In this document: positions 1 to 11,697 of the stretch, piece after piece
Numbering within the stretch: the stretch's first letter is position 1
Layout of the letters: every line of letters starts with the position of its first letter
Origin: Hoyosella levis
GTDB lineage: Bacteria; Actinomycetota; Actinomycetes; Mycobacteriales; Mycobacteriaceae
NCBI RefSeq assembly: GCF_026008515.1
Contig: NZ_BQYM01000007.1
Location: 124,001 to 188,000 of the forward strand
DNA: 64,000 nt
Direction: 5' to 3'
Position numbers and translations under genes: made by a program
Notes under the pieces: model-generated
What the model was told of the DNA's origin: nothing
Seen by the model: only the letters and a program-made list of their open reading frames with translations
Database searches by the model: none

Positions 1-1
1 G

Positions 2-2950
<2,949 letters not shown>

Positions 2951-3017
2951 GGTCGCCGGGGGTGGAAACCTTGCCTCCCGGTCCTACCTCGGGATGATCG
3001 CAGGATCCGCCCCCAGG

Positions 3018-3057
3018 CTGACGAGACTGCCCGCGCGCGCCGATAATGTCTAGGGCA
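3018..3057 (+). promoter_or_regulatory. Probable sigma-A-like promoter, leaderless
   Basis: CTGACG (3018-3023), an 18-base spacer and GATAAT (3042-3047) sit directly upstream of the ATG at 3057. This spacing puts the transcript start at or next to the start codon, and no ribosome-binding sequence is visible, which suggests leaderless translation. Confidence 0.5.
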
Positions 3058-3308
3058 TGACAACAACGCTGATCCTTGCTCAAGCAACCCAGGTCGACTC
3101 CGGCTACGCGGTGAGCATCGGGCTGGTGATCCTCCTCGCGGTCGTGGCGATCGCCGCGCTCGTGCTGTTCATCGCCGCCCTCGTCAGCGTGCTGTCCTCC
3201 ACCGTGCTCAGTGGGGTGGGCAAGATCGTGTGGATCCTGCTGATCTTCGTGTTTCCGCTGCTCGGTCCGCTGCTGTGGTTCTTCCTCGGCCGCAACGTGC
3301 GCATCTAG
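3057..3308 (+). CDS. Small membrane protein, PLDc_N domain
   Basis: An 83-residue protein with two hydrophobic segments (about 18-45 and 57-77). The second, IVWILLIFVFPLLGPLLWFF followed by LGR, is the signature of the PLDc_N (phospholipase D-nuclease N-terminal) membrane domain, here without any catalytic domain. Small stand-alone PLDc_N proteins are common in actinobacteria and their role is unknown. Transcription is probably from the promoter just upstream. A family A hairpin follows at 3399-3448, between this gene and convergent dinG. Confidence 0.8.
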   Translation: MTTTLILAQATQVDSGYAVSIGLVILLAVVAIAALVLFIAALVSVLSSTVLSGVGKIVWILLIFVFPLLGPLLWFFLGRNVRI

Positions 3309-3398
3309 GCCTCGTCGGCGGCGGGCCGGGCGGCTGCTGCTAGCGCTGGCCCGTCGGCCCGGCTGCTGCTGGCCCGTCGTCCGCTGGCCCGCCGGCTG

Positions 3399-3448
3399 CA
3401 AACGCGATAGAAGCTGTGCAAATGCCAGGTCAGTTTCTATCGCGTTTG
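3399..3448. repeat. Dispersed hairpin element, family A (copy 1)
   Basis: The inverted repeat CAAACGCGATAGAA (3399-3412) / TTCTATCGCGTTTG (3435-3448) is perfect over 14 bp. It extends inward to 17 of 18 pairs, and the gap between the 14-bp arms is 22 nt. The same arm with the same 22-nt gap recurs at 18251-18300. It lies between convergent genes and may act as a bidirectional terminator, but it has no T tract. Confidence 0.85.
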
Positions 3449-3503
3449 ACAGTTTCCCGTGCTTTTGCGGAACCAGCCGCCGCCAGCCACCAGCCGCCCG
3501 CCT

Positions 3504-5564
3504 CTAGCCGCGCGAGTCGCGGATGCGGGCGAGCGCCCCGAGCGCCACGCTGCGATCCATGGTGGACCAGTAGGGCGGCAGGGTGGAGCGCAGGAAGCCG
3601 CCGTAGCGGGCGGTGGCGAAGCGAGGATCGAGGATGGCGATGACGCCCTTGTCGTCGACGGAGCGCAGGAGGCGCCCGGCGCCCTGGGCGAGGAGCAGCG
3701 CGGCGTGGGACGCGGCGACGGTCATGAATCCGTTGCCGCCACGGGACTCGATGGCGCGCTGGCGAGCCCGCCGCAGCGGATCATCGGGCCGCGGGAACGG
3801 GATGCGATCCATGATGACCAGCGACAAGGACGGGCCGGGCACGTCGACGCCCTGCCAGAGGGAGAGGGTGCCGAAGAGCGAGGTTTCCTCGTTGGCGGCG
3901 AACTCGCGGACGAGCTGGCCCGTGGAGTTCTCGCCCTGGCAGAGCACGGGGGTGTCGATTCGCTCGCGGACCTTCTCGGTGGCCTCGCGGGCGGCGCGCA
4001 TGGACGAGAAGAGGCCGAGGGTGCGTCCGCCGCTCGCGGTGATGAGGTCGACGATCTCGTCGATGTAGGCGGGGGGTAGCCCGTCGCGGCCGGGCGCGGG
4101 CAGGTGGCTGGCGACGTAGAGGATGCCGGATCGGCCGTGATCGAACGGGGAACCAGCATCGAGGCTGGACCAGCGCAGTGCCTGGGTGTCGCTGGGTGCT
4201 TCTTTCCCGGTGGCTAGTGCCGGGTCGGCGTCGCGGGTGGTCTCGCCGGGGGTGTTGCTGGTGATGGGTAGCCCCCAGGTGCGGGCGAGGGCATCGAACG
4301 CGCCGCCAATGGCGAGGGTGGCGGAGGTCAGGATCACGGTGGCGTTCGCGAAGAGGCTGGAGCGCAGCAGCCCGGCGACCGAGAGGGGGGCCACGTGGAG
4401 GATGGCGCCCCGGCGGTCATCCGAGGTGATCCACACGACGTCGCGGCGCTTGGCGGCATCGGGCTCGCCGAAGTTCTCGAGGATACGGACGACGGTGTCG
4501 TGGATCTCGTCGAGCGCGGAGAGCGCGGCGGCGCGGGCGCCGAGGGCCTCGGGCTCGGCATTGCCGGCCGAGCGGATGGGGCCGATGGCGGTGCGGGCGT
4601 TCCAGGCGGCGTCGCGCACGGCGGCGAGCGCGTACTCGGTGCCATGCGGCAGGGTTTCCCAGAGCCCGCCGGGGATGCTGTCGAGGACGTCGCCGAGGTT
4701 GTCGGACGCGGAGTGCAGCTGGTCGGAGTCGCGCTCGTCGATGAGCTTGGCGCACTTGCGGACGGCTGCGACGATGGTGCGCGCGGTCAGCTCGGCGGCG
4801 GCCGCTCCGGTGACCCTGTCGACGAGCTCGTGGGCCTCATCGATGACGACGACATCGTGGTCGGGGAGGATCTGCGCGTCGGAGAGCGCCCCGATGGCGA
4901 GGAGGGCGTGGTTGGTGACCACGACATCGACGTGCGCGGCCTGGGCCCGGGCGCGCTCGGCGAAGCAGTCCTCGCCGATGGGGCAGCGGGCGGCGCCGAG
5001 GCATTCGCGGGAGGTGACGCTGACCTGCCGCCATGCCTGGTCCATCACGCCGGGGGTTATCTCCTCGCGGTCGCCGATGTCGGTGGTCTCGGCCCAGTCG
5101 TGGATGCGGCGGACGTCGCGGCCGAGGCGGGAGACGGCGAACGCGTCGAACAGTTCATCGGCCTCGTCGTCGGGCTCGTCGGGTGTGTTGTGCAGCTTGT
5201 TCAGGCATAGGTAGTTGTTGCGGCCCTTGAGGATCGCGAACTGCGGCGTGCGGCCGAGGTGCGGGGCGAGGGCCTCGACGAGGCGCGGCAGGTCGCGGTC
5301 GATGAGCTGCTTCTGCAAGGCGATGGTGGCGGTGGAGACGATGGCGGTCTTGCCGGTGCGCACCGCGTGCTCGATGACGGGGACGAGGTAGGCGAGCGAC
5401 TTGCCGGTGCCGGTGCCGGCCTGCACGGCGAGATGCTCGCCGATATCGATGGCGTGGGCCACCGCGCTGGACATGCGCACCTGGCCGTCCCGCTCGGTCC
5501 CGCCGAGCGCGGTGACGGCATGGTGCAGCAGGGTGGTGGTGGAGGTGGTCGCCGGTTCGGGCAC
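3504..5564 (-). CDS. dinG: DinG-type ATP-dependent DNA helicase
   Basis: A superfamily 2, XPD/DinG-type 5'-3' helicase implicated in DNA repair and replication-conflict resolution. Visible motifs are Walker A AGTGTGKS (residues 49-56), the DEAH box in VVVIDEAHELVD, and Fe-S cluster cysteines spread between YLCLNKL and CLGAARCPIGEDC. The C-terminal helicase motif lies in QGAGRLLRS. I chose the GTG at 5564 because the product then starts PEPATTS and aligns in length with mycobacterial DinG. A GTG at 5615 would add 17 residues. It is the last gene of the minus-strand pncB-pncA-dinG run; dinG next to pncB is also seen in M. tuberculosis (Rv1329c-Rv1330c). Confidence 0.92.
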   Translation of the reverse strand: MPEPATTSTTTLLHHAVTALGGTERDGQVRMSSAVAHAIDIGEHLAVQAGTGTGKSLAYLVPVIEHAVRTGKTAIVSTATIALQKQLIDRDLPRLVEALAPHLGRTPQFAILKGRNNYLCLNKLHNTPDEPDDEADELFDAFAVSRLGRDVRRIHDWAETTDIGDREEITPGVMDQAWRQVSVTSRECLGAARCPIGEDCFAERARAQAAHVDVVVTNHALLAIGALSDAQILPDHDVVVIDEAHELVDRVTGAAAAELTARTIVAAVRKCAKLIDERDSDQLHSASDNLGDVLDSIPGGLWETLPHGTEYALAAVRDAAWNARTAIGPIRSAGNAEPEALGARAAALSALDEIHDTVVRILENFGEPDAAKRRDVVWITSDDRRGAILHVAPLSVAGLLRSSLFANATVILTSATLAIGGAFDALARTWGLPITSNTPGETTRDADPALATGKEAPSDTQALRWSSLDAGSPFDHGRSGILYVASHLPAPGRDGLPPAYIDEIVDLITASGGRTLGLFSSMRAAREATEKVRERIDTPVLCQGENSTGQLVREFAANEETSLFGTLSLWQGVDVPGPSLSLVIMDRIPFPRPDDPLRRARQRAIESRGGNGFMTVAASHAALLLAQGAGRLLRSVDDKGVIAILDPRFATARYGGFLRSTLPPYWSTMDRSVALGALARIRDSRG

Positions 5565-5631
5565 GCCACGAGGGTACCCGTGGCGGGGGCTGGTCCCTAA
5601 AGCCCTCGGCAGCACGCCGGGCCGGAAGTGC

Positions 5632-6252
5632 TCAGCGGGCTACCCCGGCCGCGGCGCCAGGCTGGCCGTCGAGAGCAACGCCCTCGCCACGGAGCTGCTC
5701 GAGCGCGGTGTCGATGCTGCTCTGGGCCACTCCGACTGTGTAGTCGAGCAGGACGGTGGTGTCGAAGCCTTCGCGGGCGGCGTCGAGGGCGGTGGCGCGC
5801 ACGCAGTGGTCGGTGGCGATACCGACGATGTCGACGCTGGTGATGCCGCGAGCGCGGAGCCAGTCGGCGAGGCTGGTGTCGTCGGTGCTGGCGCCCTCGA
5901 ACCCGGAGTAGGCGGCGGTGTAGGCGCCCTTGGAGAACACTTCCTCGACGTTGTGGAGATCGAGGTCGGGGTGGAACTCGGCGCCGGTCGTTCCGACCTT
6001 GCAGTGCACCGGCCAGGAATCGACGAAGTCAGGCTCGCTGGAGAAGTGCGCGCCGGGATCGATGTGGTAGTCGCGGGTGGCAACGATCGCCCCGTACCGG
6101 GGCGCGGCGTCGGCGATGAGCGCGGAGATCTCGCCCGCTGTGGCGGAGCCTCCCTCGACGCCCATGGATCCACCCTCGCAGAAGTCGTTCTGGACGTCGA
6201 CGACGATCAGCGCGCGATGCTCGGGGGCTGTTGCGTCCTGGTGGTTCGTCAT
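5632..6252 (-). CDS. pncA: Nicotinamidase / pyrazinamidase
   Basis: This enzyme hydrolyses nicotinamide to nicotinate in the NAD salvage pathway; in mycobacteria it also activates pyrazinamide. The 206-residue product has the full catalytic triad (Asp19 in VVDVQNDF, Lys108 in FSKGAY, Cys150 in ATDHC) and the metal ligands Asp61, His63, His69 and His83. The ATG at 6252 overlaps the pncB stop (ATGA), with GAGGAGG 7 bases upstream, indicating translational coupling. PncA makes nicotinate and PncB uses it, so the pair is a salvage operon. In M. tuberculosis pncA is not beside pncB. Confidence 0.95.
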   Translation of the reverse strand: MTNHQDATAPEHRALIVVDVQNDFCEGGSMGVEGGSATAGEISALIADAAPRYGAIVATRDYHIDPGAHFSSEPDFVDSWPVHCKVGTTGAEFHPDLDLHNVEEVFSKGAYTAAYSGFEGASTDDTSLADWLRARGITSVDIVGIATDHCVRATALDAAREGFDTTVLLDYTVGVAQSSIDTALEQLRGEGVALDGQPGAAAGVAR

Positions 6253-7565
6253 CGGTGGTCCTCCTCGGTCAGGAACCGGGTGGGGATGGCAGGCTCGCCA
6301 CGGGAGAGCGCGAGCCCCTCCCACGGCAGGGACCGCAATCCCTTCCGGGTGTTCTCGCGTGCTCCCTCCAGTGTGACGCGCGCGGCGGTGCGCTCGCCAC
6401 CCTCGATGAACGCCCGCGTGACGGCCGTCGCATGCGGCAGCGGGGGCGGTGCCATCGCGGCAGGGTGGATGACTTCCTCGACGAGCGTGCCGGTGGGGCG
6501 CGCGATGCGCAGTGCTGCCTTCGCGCCGCCGATGGTCTCCTTGTGGCTGCTGCGCTTGGAGACGGGCACGCCATCGACCTCGACGAGCTTGTAGACCATG
6601 CCTGCGGTGGGCGCCCCGGATCCGGTGACGAGCGAGGTGCCGACGCCATACGAGTCGACGGGATCAGCGCGCAGGGCGGCGATGGCGTGCTCGTCGAGAT
6701 CGCCGGAGACGACGATCTTGGTGCTGGTGGCGCCGAGCGAGTCGAGTTGCTCGCGGACCTGCCGGGCGAGGGGGCCGAGATCGCCTGAATCGATGCGCAC
6801 CGCGGCGAGGCTGGTGCCGGCGATGTCGATGGCGGTGCGGACGCCCTCGGTGATGTCGTAGGTGTCGACGAGCAAGGTCGTGCCCGTGCCGAGGGTGGCC
6901 ACCTGTGCGCGGAAGGCCGCGGCCTCGTTGGGGCCGTCGGCGGTGGTGTGCACCATGGTGAAGGCGTGCGCGCTCGTGCCGGCGCTGGGCACCCCGTAGC
7001 GGCGGGCCGCCTCGAGGTTGGACGTGGCGGTGAACCCGGCGATGTAGGCGGCGCGGGCAGCGGCGACGGCAGCCTCCTCGTGGGTTCGGCGGGAGCCCAT
7101 CTCGATCAGCGGGCGCCCGTCGGCGGCGGTGACCATGCGGGCCGCTGCGGAGGCGATGGCGCTGTCGTGATTGAGGATCGACAGGGTGATCGTCTCGAGC
7201 AGGACGCACTCGGCGAAGGTGCCGGTGACGGAGAGGACGGGGGAGCCGGGGAAGTACAGCTCGCCCTCCGGGAAGCCGGTGATGGTGCCGCGGAACTGGT
7301 AGTCGCGCAGCCAATCGACCGTGTCGGCATCGAGGAACCGCGAGACGGACGCGAGGTCGGCGTCGGTGAAGCGGAAGGCCTGCACGGCATCAAGCACGCG
7401 CTCGGTCCCGGCGACGACGCCGTAGCGCCGGCCCTCGGGGAGGCGGCGGGCGAAGGCCTCGAACGTGCAGCGGCGGTGGGCGCTGCCATCACGCAGCGCG
7501 GCGGCGAGCATGGTGAGCTCGTACTGGTCGGTGCGCAGGGCCGTGGACGCGAGCGGAATGGTCAC
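6249..7565 (-). CDS. pncB: Nicotinate phosphoribosyltransferase
   Basis: This enzyme converts nicotinate and PRPP to nicotinate mononucleotide (NAD salvage, Preiss-Handler route). The 438-residue product begins near LRTDQYELTMLAAALRDG, the conserved N terminus of the family, and contains the IDSGDLGPLARQVREQLD segment that binds the phosphoribosyl group and GVGTSLVTG near the C-terminal third. The minus frame stays open for another 2.2 kb upstream, through plus-strand genes, but similarity to the family begins at the GTG at 7565. GTG 7574 is an alternative start. The gene is divergent from clpS. Confidence 0.92.
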   Translation of the reverse strand: MTIPLASTALRTDQYELTMLAAALRDGSAHRRCTFEAFARRLPEGRRYGVVAGTERVLDAVQAFRFTDADLASVSRFLDADTVDWLRDYQFRGTITGFPEGELYFPGSPVLSVTGTFAECVLLETITLSILNHDSAIASAAARMVTAADGRPLIEMGSRRTHEEAAVAAARAAYIAGFTATSNLEAARRYGVPSAGTSAHAFTMVHTTADGPNEAAAFRAQVATLGTGTTLLVDTYDITEGVRTAIDIAGTSLAAVRIDSGDLGPLARQVREQLDSLGATSTKIVVSGDLDEHAIAALRADPVDSYGVGTSLVTGSGAPTAGMVYKLVEVDGVPVSKRSSHKETIGGAKAALRIARPTGTLVEEVIHPAAMAPPPLPHATAVTRAFIEGGERTAARVTLEGARENTRKGLRSLPWEGLALSRGEPAIPTRFLTEEDHR

Positions 7566-7596
7566 GTGCTCCACCGTAGTGCGATAGCTCTTCGGG

Positions 7597-7656
7597 GGCA
7601 GCCCAGAAGGCAGCCCAGAAGGCCACCCAGAAGGCAGTCCACAAGGCAGCCCAGGG
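7597..7656. repeat. Five tandem 12-bp repeats upstream of pncB
   Basis: Five head-to-tail units of GGCAGCCCAGAA (7597, 7609, 7621, 7633, 7645) lie in the divergent pncB/clpS intergenic region, 32 bases upstream of the pncB start. Units 1 and 2 are identical and the others differ at one to three positions. It looks like a minisatellite and could vary in copy number between strains. Confidence 0.9.
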
Positions 7657-7748
7657 ATCAGCTGGGGGACGGCGCGGGCGAGCTCCGGGGGTGGAATTGT
7701 TGGCCGGTCGACTAGTGGCGGCGAAGTGGCTCGTCGTACCCTGGTGCT

Positions 7749-8057
7749 ATGCCTGTTCCGATGGAGACCGAGCCCCAGGCCACCCCGGGCGGGATGGTCG
7801 AGGAGAGCACGGACGAGTCGAGCCAGCGTCCGTGGGTAACCATCGTGTGGGACGATCCGGTGAACCTGATGCAGTACGTCACGTATGTGCTGCAAAAGAT
7901 CTTCGGGTATAGCCGCCAGAAGGCGACCGAGCTGATGATGAAGGTCCACACCGAGGGCAAGGCCGTTGTCTCCTCCGGAACGAGGGAGAAGGTCGAGGCG
8001 GATGTGCGCAAGCTGCACGCCGCTGGCCTGTGGGCAACGATGCAGCACGAGTCGTAG
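7749..8057 (+). CDS. clpS: ATP-dependent Clp protease adaptor ClpS
   Basis: ClpS binds N-degron substrates and delivers them to the ClpC/ClpA-ClpP protease. The 102-residue product has a variable acidic N terminus, then the ClpS core: [20 protein letters not shown] and [20 protein letters not shown], with the Asp-Asp-Pro substrate-pocket region intact. A TACCCT element 6 bases before the ATG would give a near-leaderless transcript. The next genes (DUF2017, P1 peptidase) are in the same order as Rv1331-Rv1333. Confidence 0.95.
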   Translation: MPVPMETEPQATPGGMVEESTDESSQRPWVTIVWDDPVNLMQYVTYVLQKIFGYSRQKATELMMKVHTEGKAVVSSGTREKVEADVRKLHAAGLWATMQHES

Positions 8058-8111
8058 CGTCGCGCGGGTTCGCGTGCCGAGCCGTCGAGAATCGAAGGAA
8101 GTCGATATCCA

Positions 8112-8702
8112 GTGCAGTCCTGGTCCCGGAAGAACACGCTGAGCGGGGTCCGCATCCGGTCGCAGGTGGACCCGCACGAGGCGAAGGTACTGCGGTCGGT
8201 GATCCATTCCGTGGTGGCGATGCTCGACGAGCGGGAGTCCGACACCCCCCACGATGAGCTCGAGGAGCTGACGGGGATGCGCTCGGGCAACAGCGCGCCG
8301 CCCACCAATGCCGTTGTCGCCCGGTTGCTGCCAGATTTCTGCCGCCACGATCCAGACGATCAGGATGAGGATCTTGACGCGGCAGGCGTCGCCGAGCTCA
8401 ATGGCGCGCTGCGCAGCCTGAACGAGCCAGAGATCATCGACGATAAGAAGGCTGCCGCGAAGGCGCTGCTCGATACGCTGCCCGCGGAGGGGGGCAAGAT
8501 CTCGCTGAGCATGGCGCAGGCCGAGGGGTGGATCGCGGCGATCAACGATGCCCGCCTCGCGCTCGGCACGGTGCTCGAAGTGCACGATGGCATGGCCGAG
8601 GAGTTTGATCCCGAGGATCCGCGCGCCCCCCAGCTTGGCGTGTACCACTGGCTGACCTGGATGCAGGACGCGCTGATCATCGCGCTGGCCGGGCAGCGCT
8701 AG
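8112..8702 (+). CDS. DUF2017 family protein
   Basis: A 196-residue soluble protein recognised as DUF2017 by its position directly after clpS and by its pattern: an N-terminal RIRSQVDPHEAKVLRSVIHS region and a C-terminal LGVYHWLTWMQDALI helix. The Rv1332 homologue is also next to clpS. Function is unknown; constant linkage to clpS suggests a role around regulated proteolysis, which is inference. Start is the GTG at 8112, preceded by AAGGAAG at a slightly long distance. Confidence 0.8.
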   Translation: MQSWSRKNTLSGVRIRSQVDPHEAKVLRSVIHSVVAMLDERESDTPHDELEELTGMRSGNSAPPTNAVVARLLPDFCRHDPDDQDEDLDAAGVAELNGALRSLNEPEIIDDKKAAAKALLDTLPAEGGKISLSMAQAEGWIAAINDARLALGTVLEVHDGMAEEFDPEDPRAPQLGVYHWLTWMQDALIIALAGQR

Positions 8703-9809
8703 ATGGCTCGGCGCCCAGCGACGCCGGGGCCGCGCAACAGCATCACCGACGTCGAGGGCGTGCTGGTGGGGCAGTGGACGCGTCTCGGGGCTGCGACGAT
8801 GGGGTCGGGCTGGGCCACGGGCGCGACGGTGGTCCTCACTCCTGCGGGCGCGACGGCGAGCGTGGACGTTCGCGGCGGCGGACCTGGTACTCGCGAGACT
8901 GATCTGCTGGCGCCGCACAACACCGTGCAGCATGTGCATGGCATCGCGCTCGCCGGCGGCAGCGCGTTCGGGCTCGCCGCTGCCGATGGCGTGATGCAGT
9001 GGCTCGAGCAACAAGGCCATGGCTTGCGGATGGGCAGCGACGGAGCCGTGGTGCCGATCGTGCCCGCGGCGGTGATCTTCGACCTGCCCGTGGGCGGCTG
9101 GGCGAACCGGCCTGGAGCGGCAGCAGGACATGCGGCCGCGGAGAAGGCCGGTCGAGACGTCGAGACAGGCTCGGTGGGCGCGGGCACCGGCGCACGGGCG
9201 GGCGCGCTGAAGGGTGGCGTTGGCACCGCGAGCCTGTGCCTCGGCGCGGGTCCGGCGGAGGGGCTCACGGTGGGCGCGCTGGTGGTGGCGAACCCGGTGG
9301 GCTCGGTGATCGATCCCGAGACCGGACTGCCTTGGGGGCTGCTTGCCGGTATCGGCGACGAGTTCGCGGCGCCGATCCCCACCGCGGAGCAGATCGCGGC
9401 GTTGCGGGAACTCGGTGCCAAGGGCACGGTGCTGAACACCACCATCGGCGTGGTCGCCACCGACGCCACGCTCGACAAGGCTGGCTGCCACCGGCTCGCC
9501 GTGGCCGGGCAGGCGGGACTGGCCCGGGCGATCCGGCCCTCGCACTCGCCGCTCGACGGCGACACGATCTTCGCGGTAGCCACCGGCACGGCAGCGCTCC
9601 CGCCCGGCGTGACAGCGGCGCTGCCCGCAGGTATACCGGGAGGAACAGCCGTGCTCGCGGAGCTGGCCGCTGCCGCGGCGTCGTGCGTGGAGCGTGCCAT
9701 CGTGCACGCCGTGCTCGCGGCAGTCCCGGTCGCGGGCATCCCCGCCTACACCACGATGGTGGCGGGAACGGCGACTGATACGGGAGGGGACCATGACCTA
9801 CAGCCATAG
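8703..9809 (+). CDS. P1 family (DmpA-type) N-terminal nucleophile peptidase
   Basis: A 368-residue member of the P1/DmpA family, homologous to Rv1333. These proteins cleave themselves before a Thr or Ser, which becomes the N-terminal nucleophile of the smaller chain. The motif LNTTIGVVATDA places the expected cleavage between Asn245 and Thr246. GGSAFGLAAADGV and NPVGSVIDPETG are other conserved blocks. The ATG abuts the DUF2017 stop (TAG|ATG), and the 3' end overlaps the rhomboid gene by 17 bases. Substrate is unknown. Confidence 0.88.
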   Translation: MARRPATPGPRNSITDVEGVLVGQWTRLGAATMGSGWATGATVVLTPAGATASVDVRGGGPGTRETDLLAPHNTVQHVHGIALAGGSAFGLAAADGVMQWLEQQGHGLRMGSDGAVVPIVPAAVIFDLPVGGWANRPGAAAGHAAAEKAGRDVETGSVGAGTGARAGALKGGVGTASLCLGAGPAEGLTVGALVVANPVGSVIDPETGLPWGLLAGIGDEFAAPIPTAEQIAALRELGAKGTVLNTTIGVVATDATLDKAGCHRLAVAGQAGLARAIRPSHSPLDGDTIFAVATGTAALPPGVTAALPAGIPGGTAVLAELAAAAASCVERAIVHAVLAAVPVAGIPAYTTMVAGTATDTGGDHDLQP

Positions 9810-10437
9810 AACGCCCATGACGGGCAGTCCGGCCCCATCCCCGTGGTGGCGCGCGGCCACCATCAGCGGGGGATTCGTAGCGCTGCTGTTCGTCATCGAG
9901 CTGATCGATGTACTGGTGAACCAGCGCTTCAACCAGGCCGGGATCCGGCCGCTGGACTCAGACGGGCTCAGTGGCATCCTCGTTGCGCCCCTGATCCACC
10001 AGGACTGGGCGCACCTGATCGCCAACTCGGTGCCGCTGCTGGTGCTGGGCTTCCTGGTGTTCCTGGGCGCGCTGCGGAGGGCGATCACCGCCACCGCGAT
10101 CATCTGGCTCGTTGGCGGGGCGGGGACGTGGCTCATTGGTGGGTCCGGCGTGCATATCGGCGCGTCGATCATCGTGTTCGGTTGGCTCGCCTTCCTCGTC
10201 GCGCAGGGCTTCTTCAGCCGCAACGCAGTGCAGATCGCCGTCGGTGTTGCCGTGGTGTTCCTCTACGGCGGCCTGTTCTGGGGCGTGCTGCCAGGGCAGC
10301 CGAACGTCTCCTGGCAGGGGCATCTCTTCGGCGCCATCGGCGGGCTCGTTGCCGCCTGGTACGTCACCTCCCACGACCGGGAGAAACGGCGCGCCGCTCG
10401 ACAACGACCGATGCCCCGCGATGGAATGACCTGGTGA
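9793..10437 (+). CDS. Rhomboid family intramembrane serine protease
   Basis: A 214-residue integral membrane protein with about six hydrophobic segments. Catalytic features are Ser125 in [10 protein letters not shown] (in place of the common GASG) and His177 in [24 protein letters not shown] (His74-Asn78) is the oxyanion-side motif. It would cleave membrane-protein substrates inside the bilayer; the substrate is unknown. The ATG at 9793 has a strong GGAGGGGA ribosome site. It overlaps the previous gene by 17 bases and murI by 4 (GTGA). The Rv1337-murI order is kept. Confidence 0.92.
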   Translation: MTYSHRTPMTGSPAPSPWWRAATISGGFVALLFVIELIDVLVNQRFNQAGIRPLDSDGLSGILVAPLIHQDWAHLIANSVPLLVLGFLVFLGALRRAITATAIIWLVGGAGTWLIGGSGVHIGASIIVFGWLAFLVAQGFFSRNAVQIAVGVAVVFLYGGLFWGVLPGQPNVSWQGHLFGAIGGLVAAWYVTSHDREKRRAARQRPMPRDGMTW

Positions 10438-11285
10438 ACGCCAACGGATCGCCGAAACCACGTGTAGCCGGATCGCCCATCGTCGAGACGCCGGGCCCCG
10501 AGTCCCCGATCGGGATCTTCGATTCGGGCGTCGGCGGGCTCACGGTCGCTCGCGCGATCATCGACCTGCTTCCCGACGAGAACATCATCTACATCGGCGA
10601 TACCGCCAACGGCCCCTACGGGCCGCTGACCATCCCGGAGGTGCGCGCGCACTCCACGGTCATCGCCGACGACCTCGTGGAGCGCGGCGCGAAAGTGCTC
10701 GTCATCGCCTGCAACACCGCCTCGGCCGCCTACCTGCGCGATGCGCGGGAACGCTACTCGATACCCGTGGTGGAGGTGATCCTGCCGGCGGTGCGCCGCG
10801 CCGTCAAGGCCACCCACAATGGGCGCATCGGCGTGATCGGCACGCAGGCCACCATCTCGTCGCGCGCCTACGAGGACGGGTTCGCCGCAGCCCGCGACAT
10901 CGACGTCAGCGCCGTCGCGTGCCCCCGCTTCGTGGACTTCGTCGAGCGCGGCATCACCAGTGGCCGCCAGGTGATGCAGCTCGCCCAGGGCTATCTCGAG
11001 CCGCTGCAGCGCGACAGCGTGGATACCGTGATCCTTGGCTGCACCCACTACCCGCTGCTCTCGGGCGTGATCCAGCTCGCGATGGGCGAGGATGTAACGC
11101 TCGTATCGAGCGCCGAGGAAACCGCCAAGGATGTGTTCCGCGTGCTCACCGAGCGTGATCTGCTGCGACCGCACACCGGTGCCGCGCCGCGCCGTGAGTT
11201 CCTCGCCACCGGCGACCCCGACCGGTTCAGCAGGCTCGCCGCGCGCTTCCTCGGACCCTCGATCCCCGTGGTGCAGCACATCTAG
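10434..11285 (+). CDS. murI: Glutamate racemase
   Basis: This enzyme interconverts L- and D-glutamate, supplying D-Glu for peptidoglycan. The 283-residue product has both catalytic cysteines, Cys94 in IACNTASAA and Cys204 in LGCTHYPLL, and the N-terminal [16 protein letters not shown] motif with Asp31. The first 25 residues are a non-conserved extension. The GTG at 10434 overlaps the rhomboid stop (GTGA) and was preferred to longer upstream reading. A family C hairpin follows about 50 bases after the stop. Confidence 0.95.
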   Translation: MNANGSPKPRVAGSPIVETPGPESPIGIFDSGVGGLTVARAIIDLLPDENIIYIGDTANGPYGPLTIPEVRAHSTVIADDLVERGAKVLVIACNTASAAYLRDARERYSIPVVEVILPAVRRAVKATHNGRIGVIGTQATISSRAYEDGFAAARDIDVSAVACPRFVDFVERGITSGRQVMQLAQGYLEPLQRDSVDTVILGCTHYPLLSGVIQLAMGEDVTLVSSAEETAKDVFRVLTERDLLRPHTGAAPRREFLATGDPDRFSRLAARFLGPSIPVVQHI

Positions 11286-11335
11286 CAGGCGCGGTGCTGG
11301 CGCGGCGGCCGGCCCGCCCGGACCGGCCCTGCCTT

Positions 11336-11398
11336 CGGAAGTGTGCGGTTTTGCACCCCGCCACCGCCCTGCGAGGGGGGCAGAACCGCACACTTCCG
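11336..11398. repeat. Dispersed hairpin element, family C (copy 1)
   Basis: Arms CGGAAGTGTGCGGTTTTGC (11336-11354) and its near-perfect reverse complement (11380-11398) pair at 18 of 19 positions, with a possible four further pairs inward. It follows murI. The left arm and its flank match the hairpin at 28543-28604 at 21 of 23 positions. The partner copy's right arm differs in its middle. Confidence 0.85.
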
Positions 11399-11697
11399 GC
11401 ATCGGCGTCCTGGCGAGACCGCGCGCCCAGCATTACCAGCTCGCCAAGCACCGAGAGACCTGGCGAACCCGCCCGCTTCCAGCCGGAGCCGCGATAATAT
11501 TGCGCCACAACGATTTCCAGAATTGCTTGCTCCGGCAAAGAAGATGCTCGCGTACGCATATCGCGATTTCGCCGCGTAACGAATCCGTGGGGATTCGGCG
11601 ATCAACGCGTCACGAGTTGGCGTAGTTCTCGCTTCGGCCTGCAGAAATCGCCAGAGAAGCCAAATGTGAATTGGTGCGGCATGGCAGCATTAGAGGC
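11399..11697. other. Intergenic region, no gene recognised, relatively AT-rich
   Basis: About 300 bases between the murI hairpin and the metallo-hydrolase start. The stretch around 11490-11600 is clearly richer in A and T than its surroundings (for example GATAATATTGCG), and no open frame resembles a gene. It probably holds the promoter for the following gene, but I cannot place -35/-10 boxes with confidence. Confidence 0.5.

Noticed and set aside
2962..2980. GTGGAAACCTTGCCTCCCG resembles one arm of family D
   Set aside because: No complementary right arm lies within 60 bases, and the match needs gaps. It may be a decayed copy, but I cannot support it.
6249..9794. One open minus-strand frame of about 1180 codons
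   Set aside because: Only the last 438 codons (pncB) resemble a protein family. The rest runs antisense to clpS, DUF2017 and the P1 peptidase gene and is a high-GC shadow frame.
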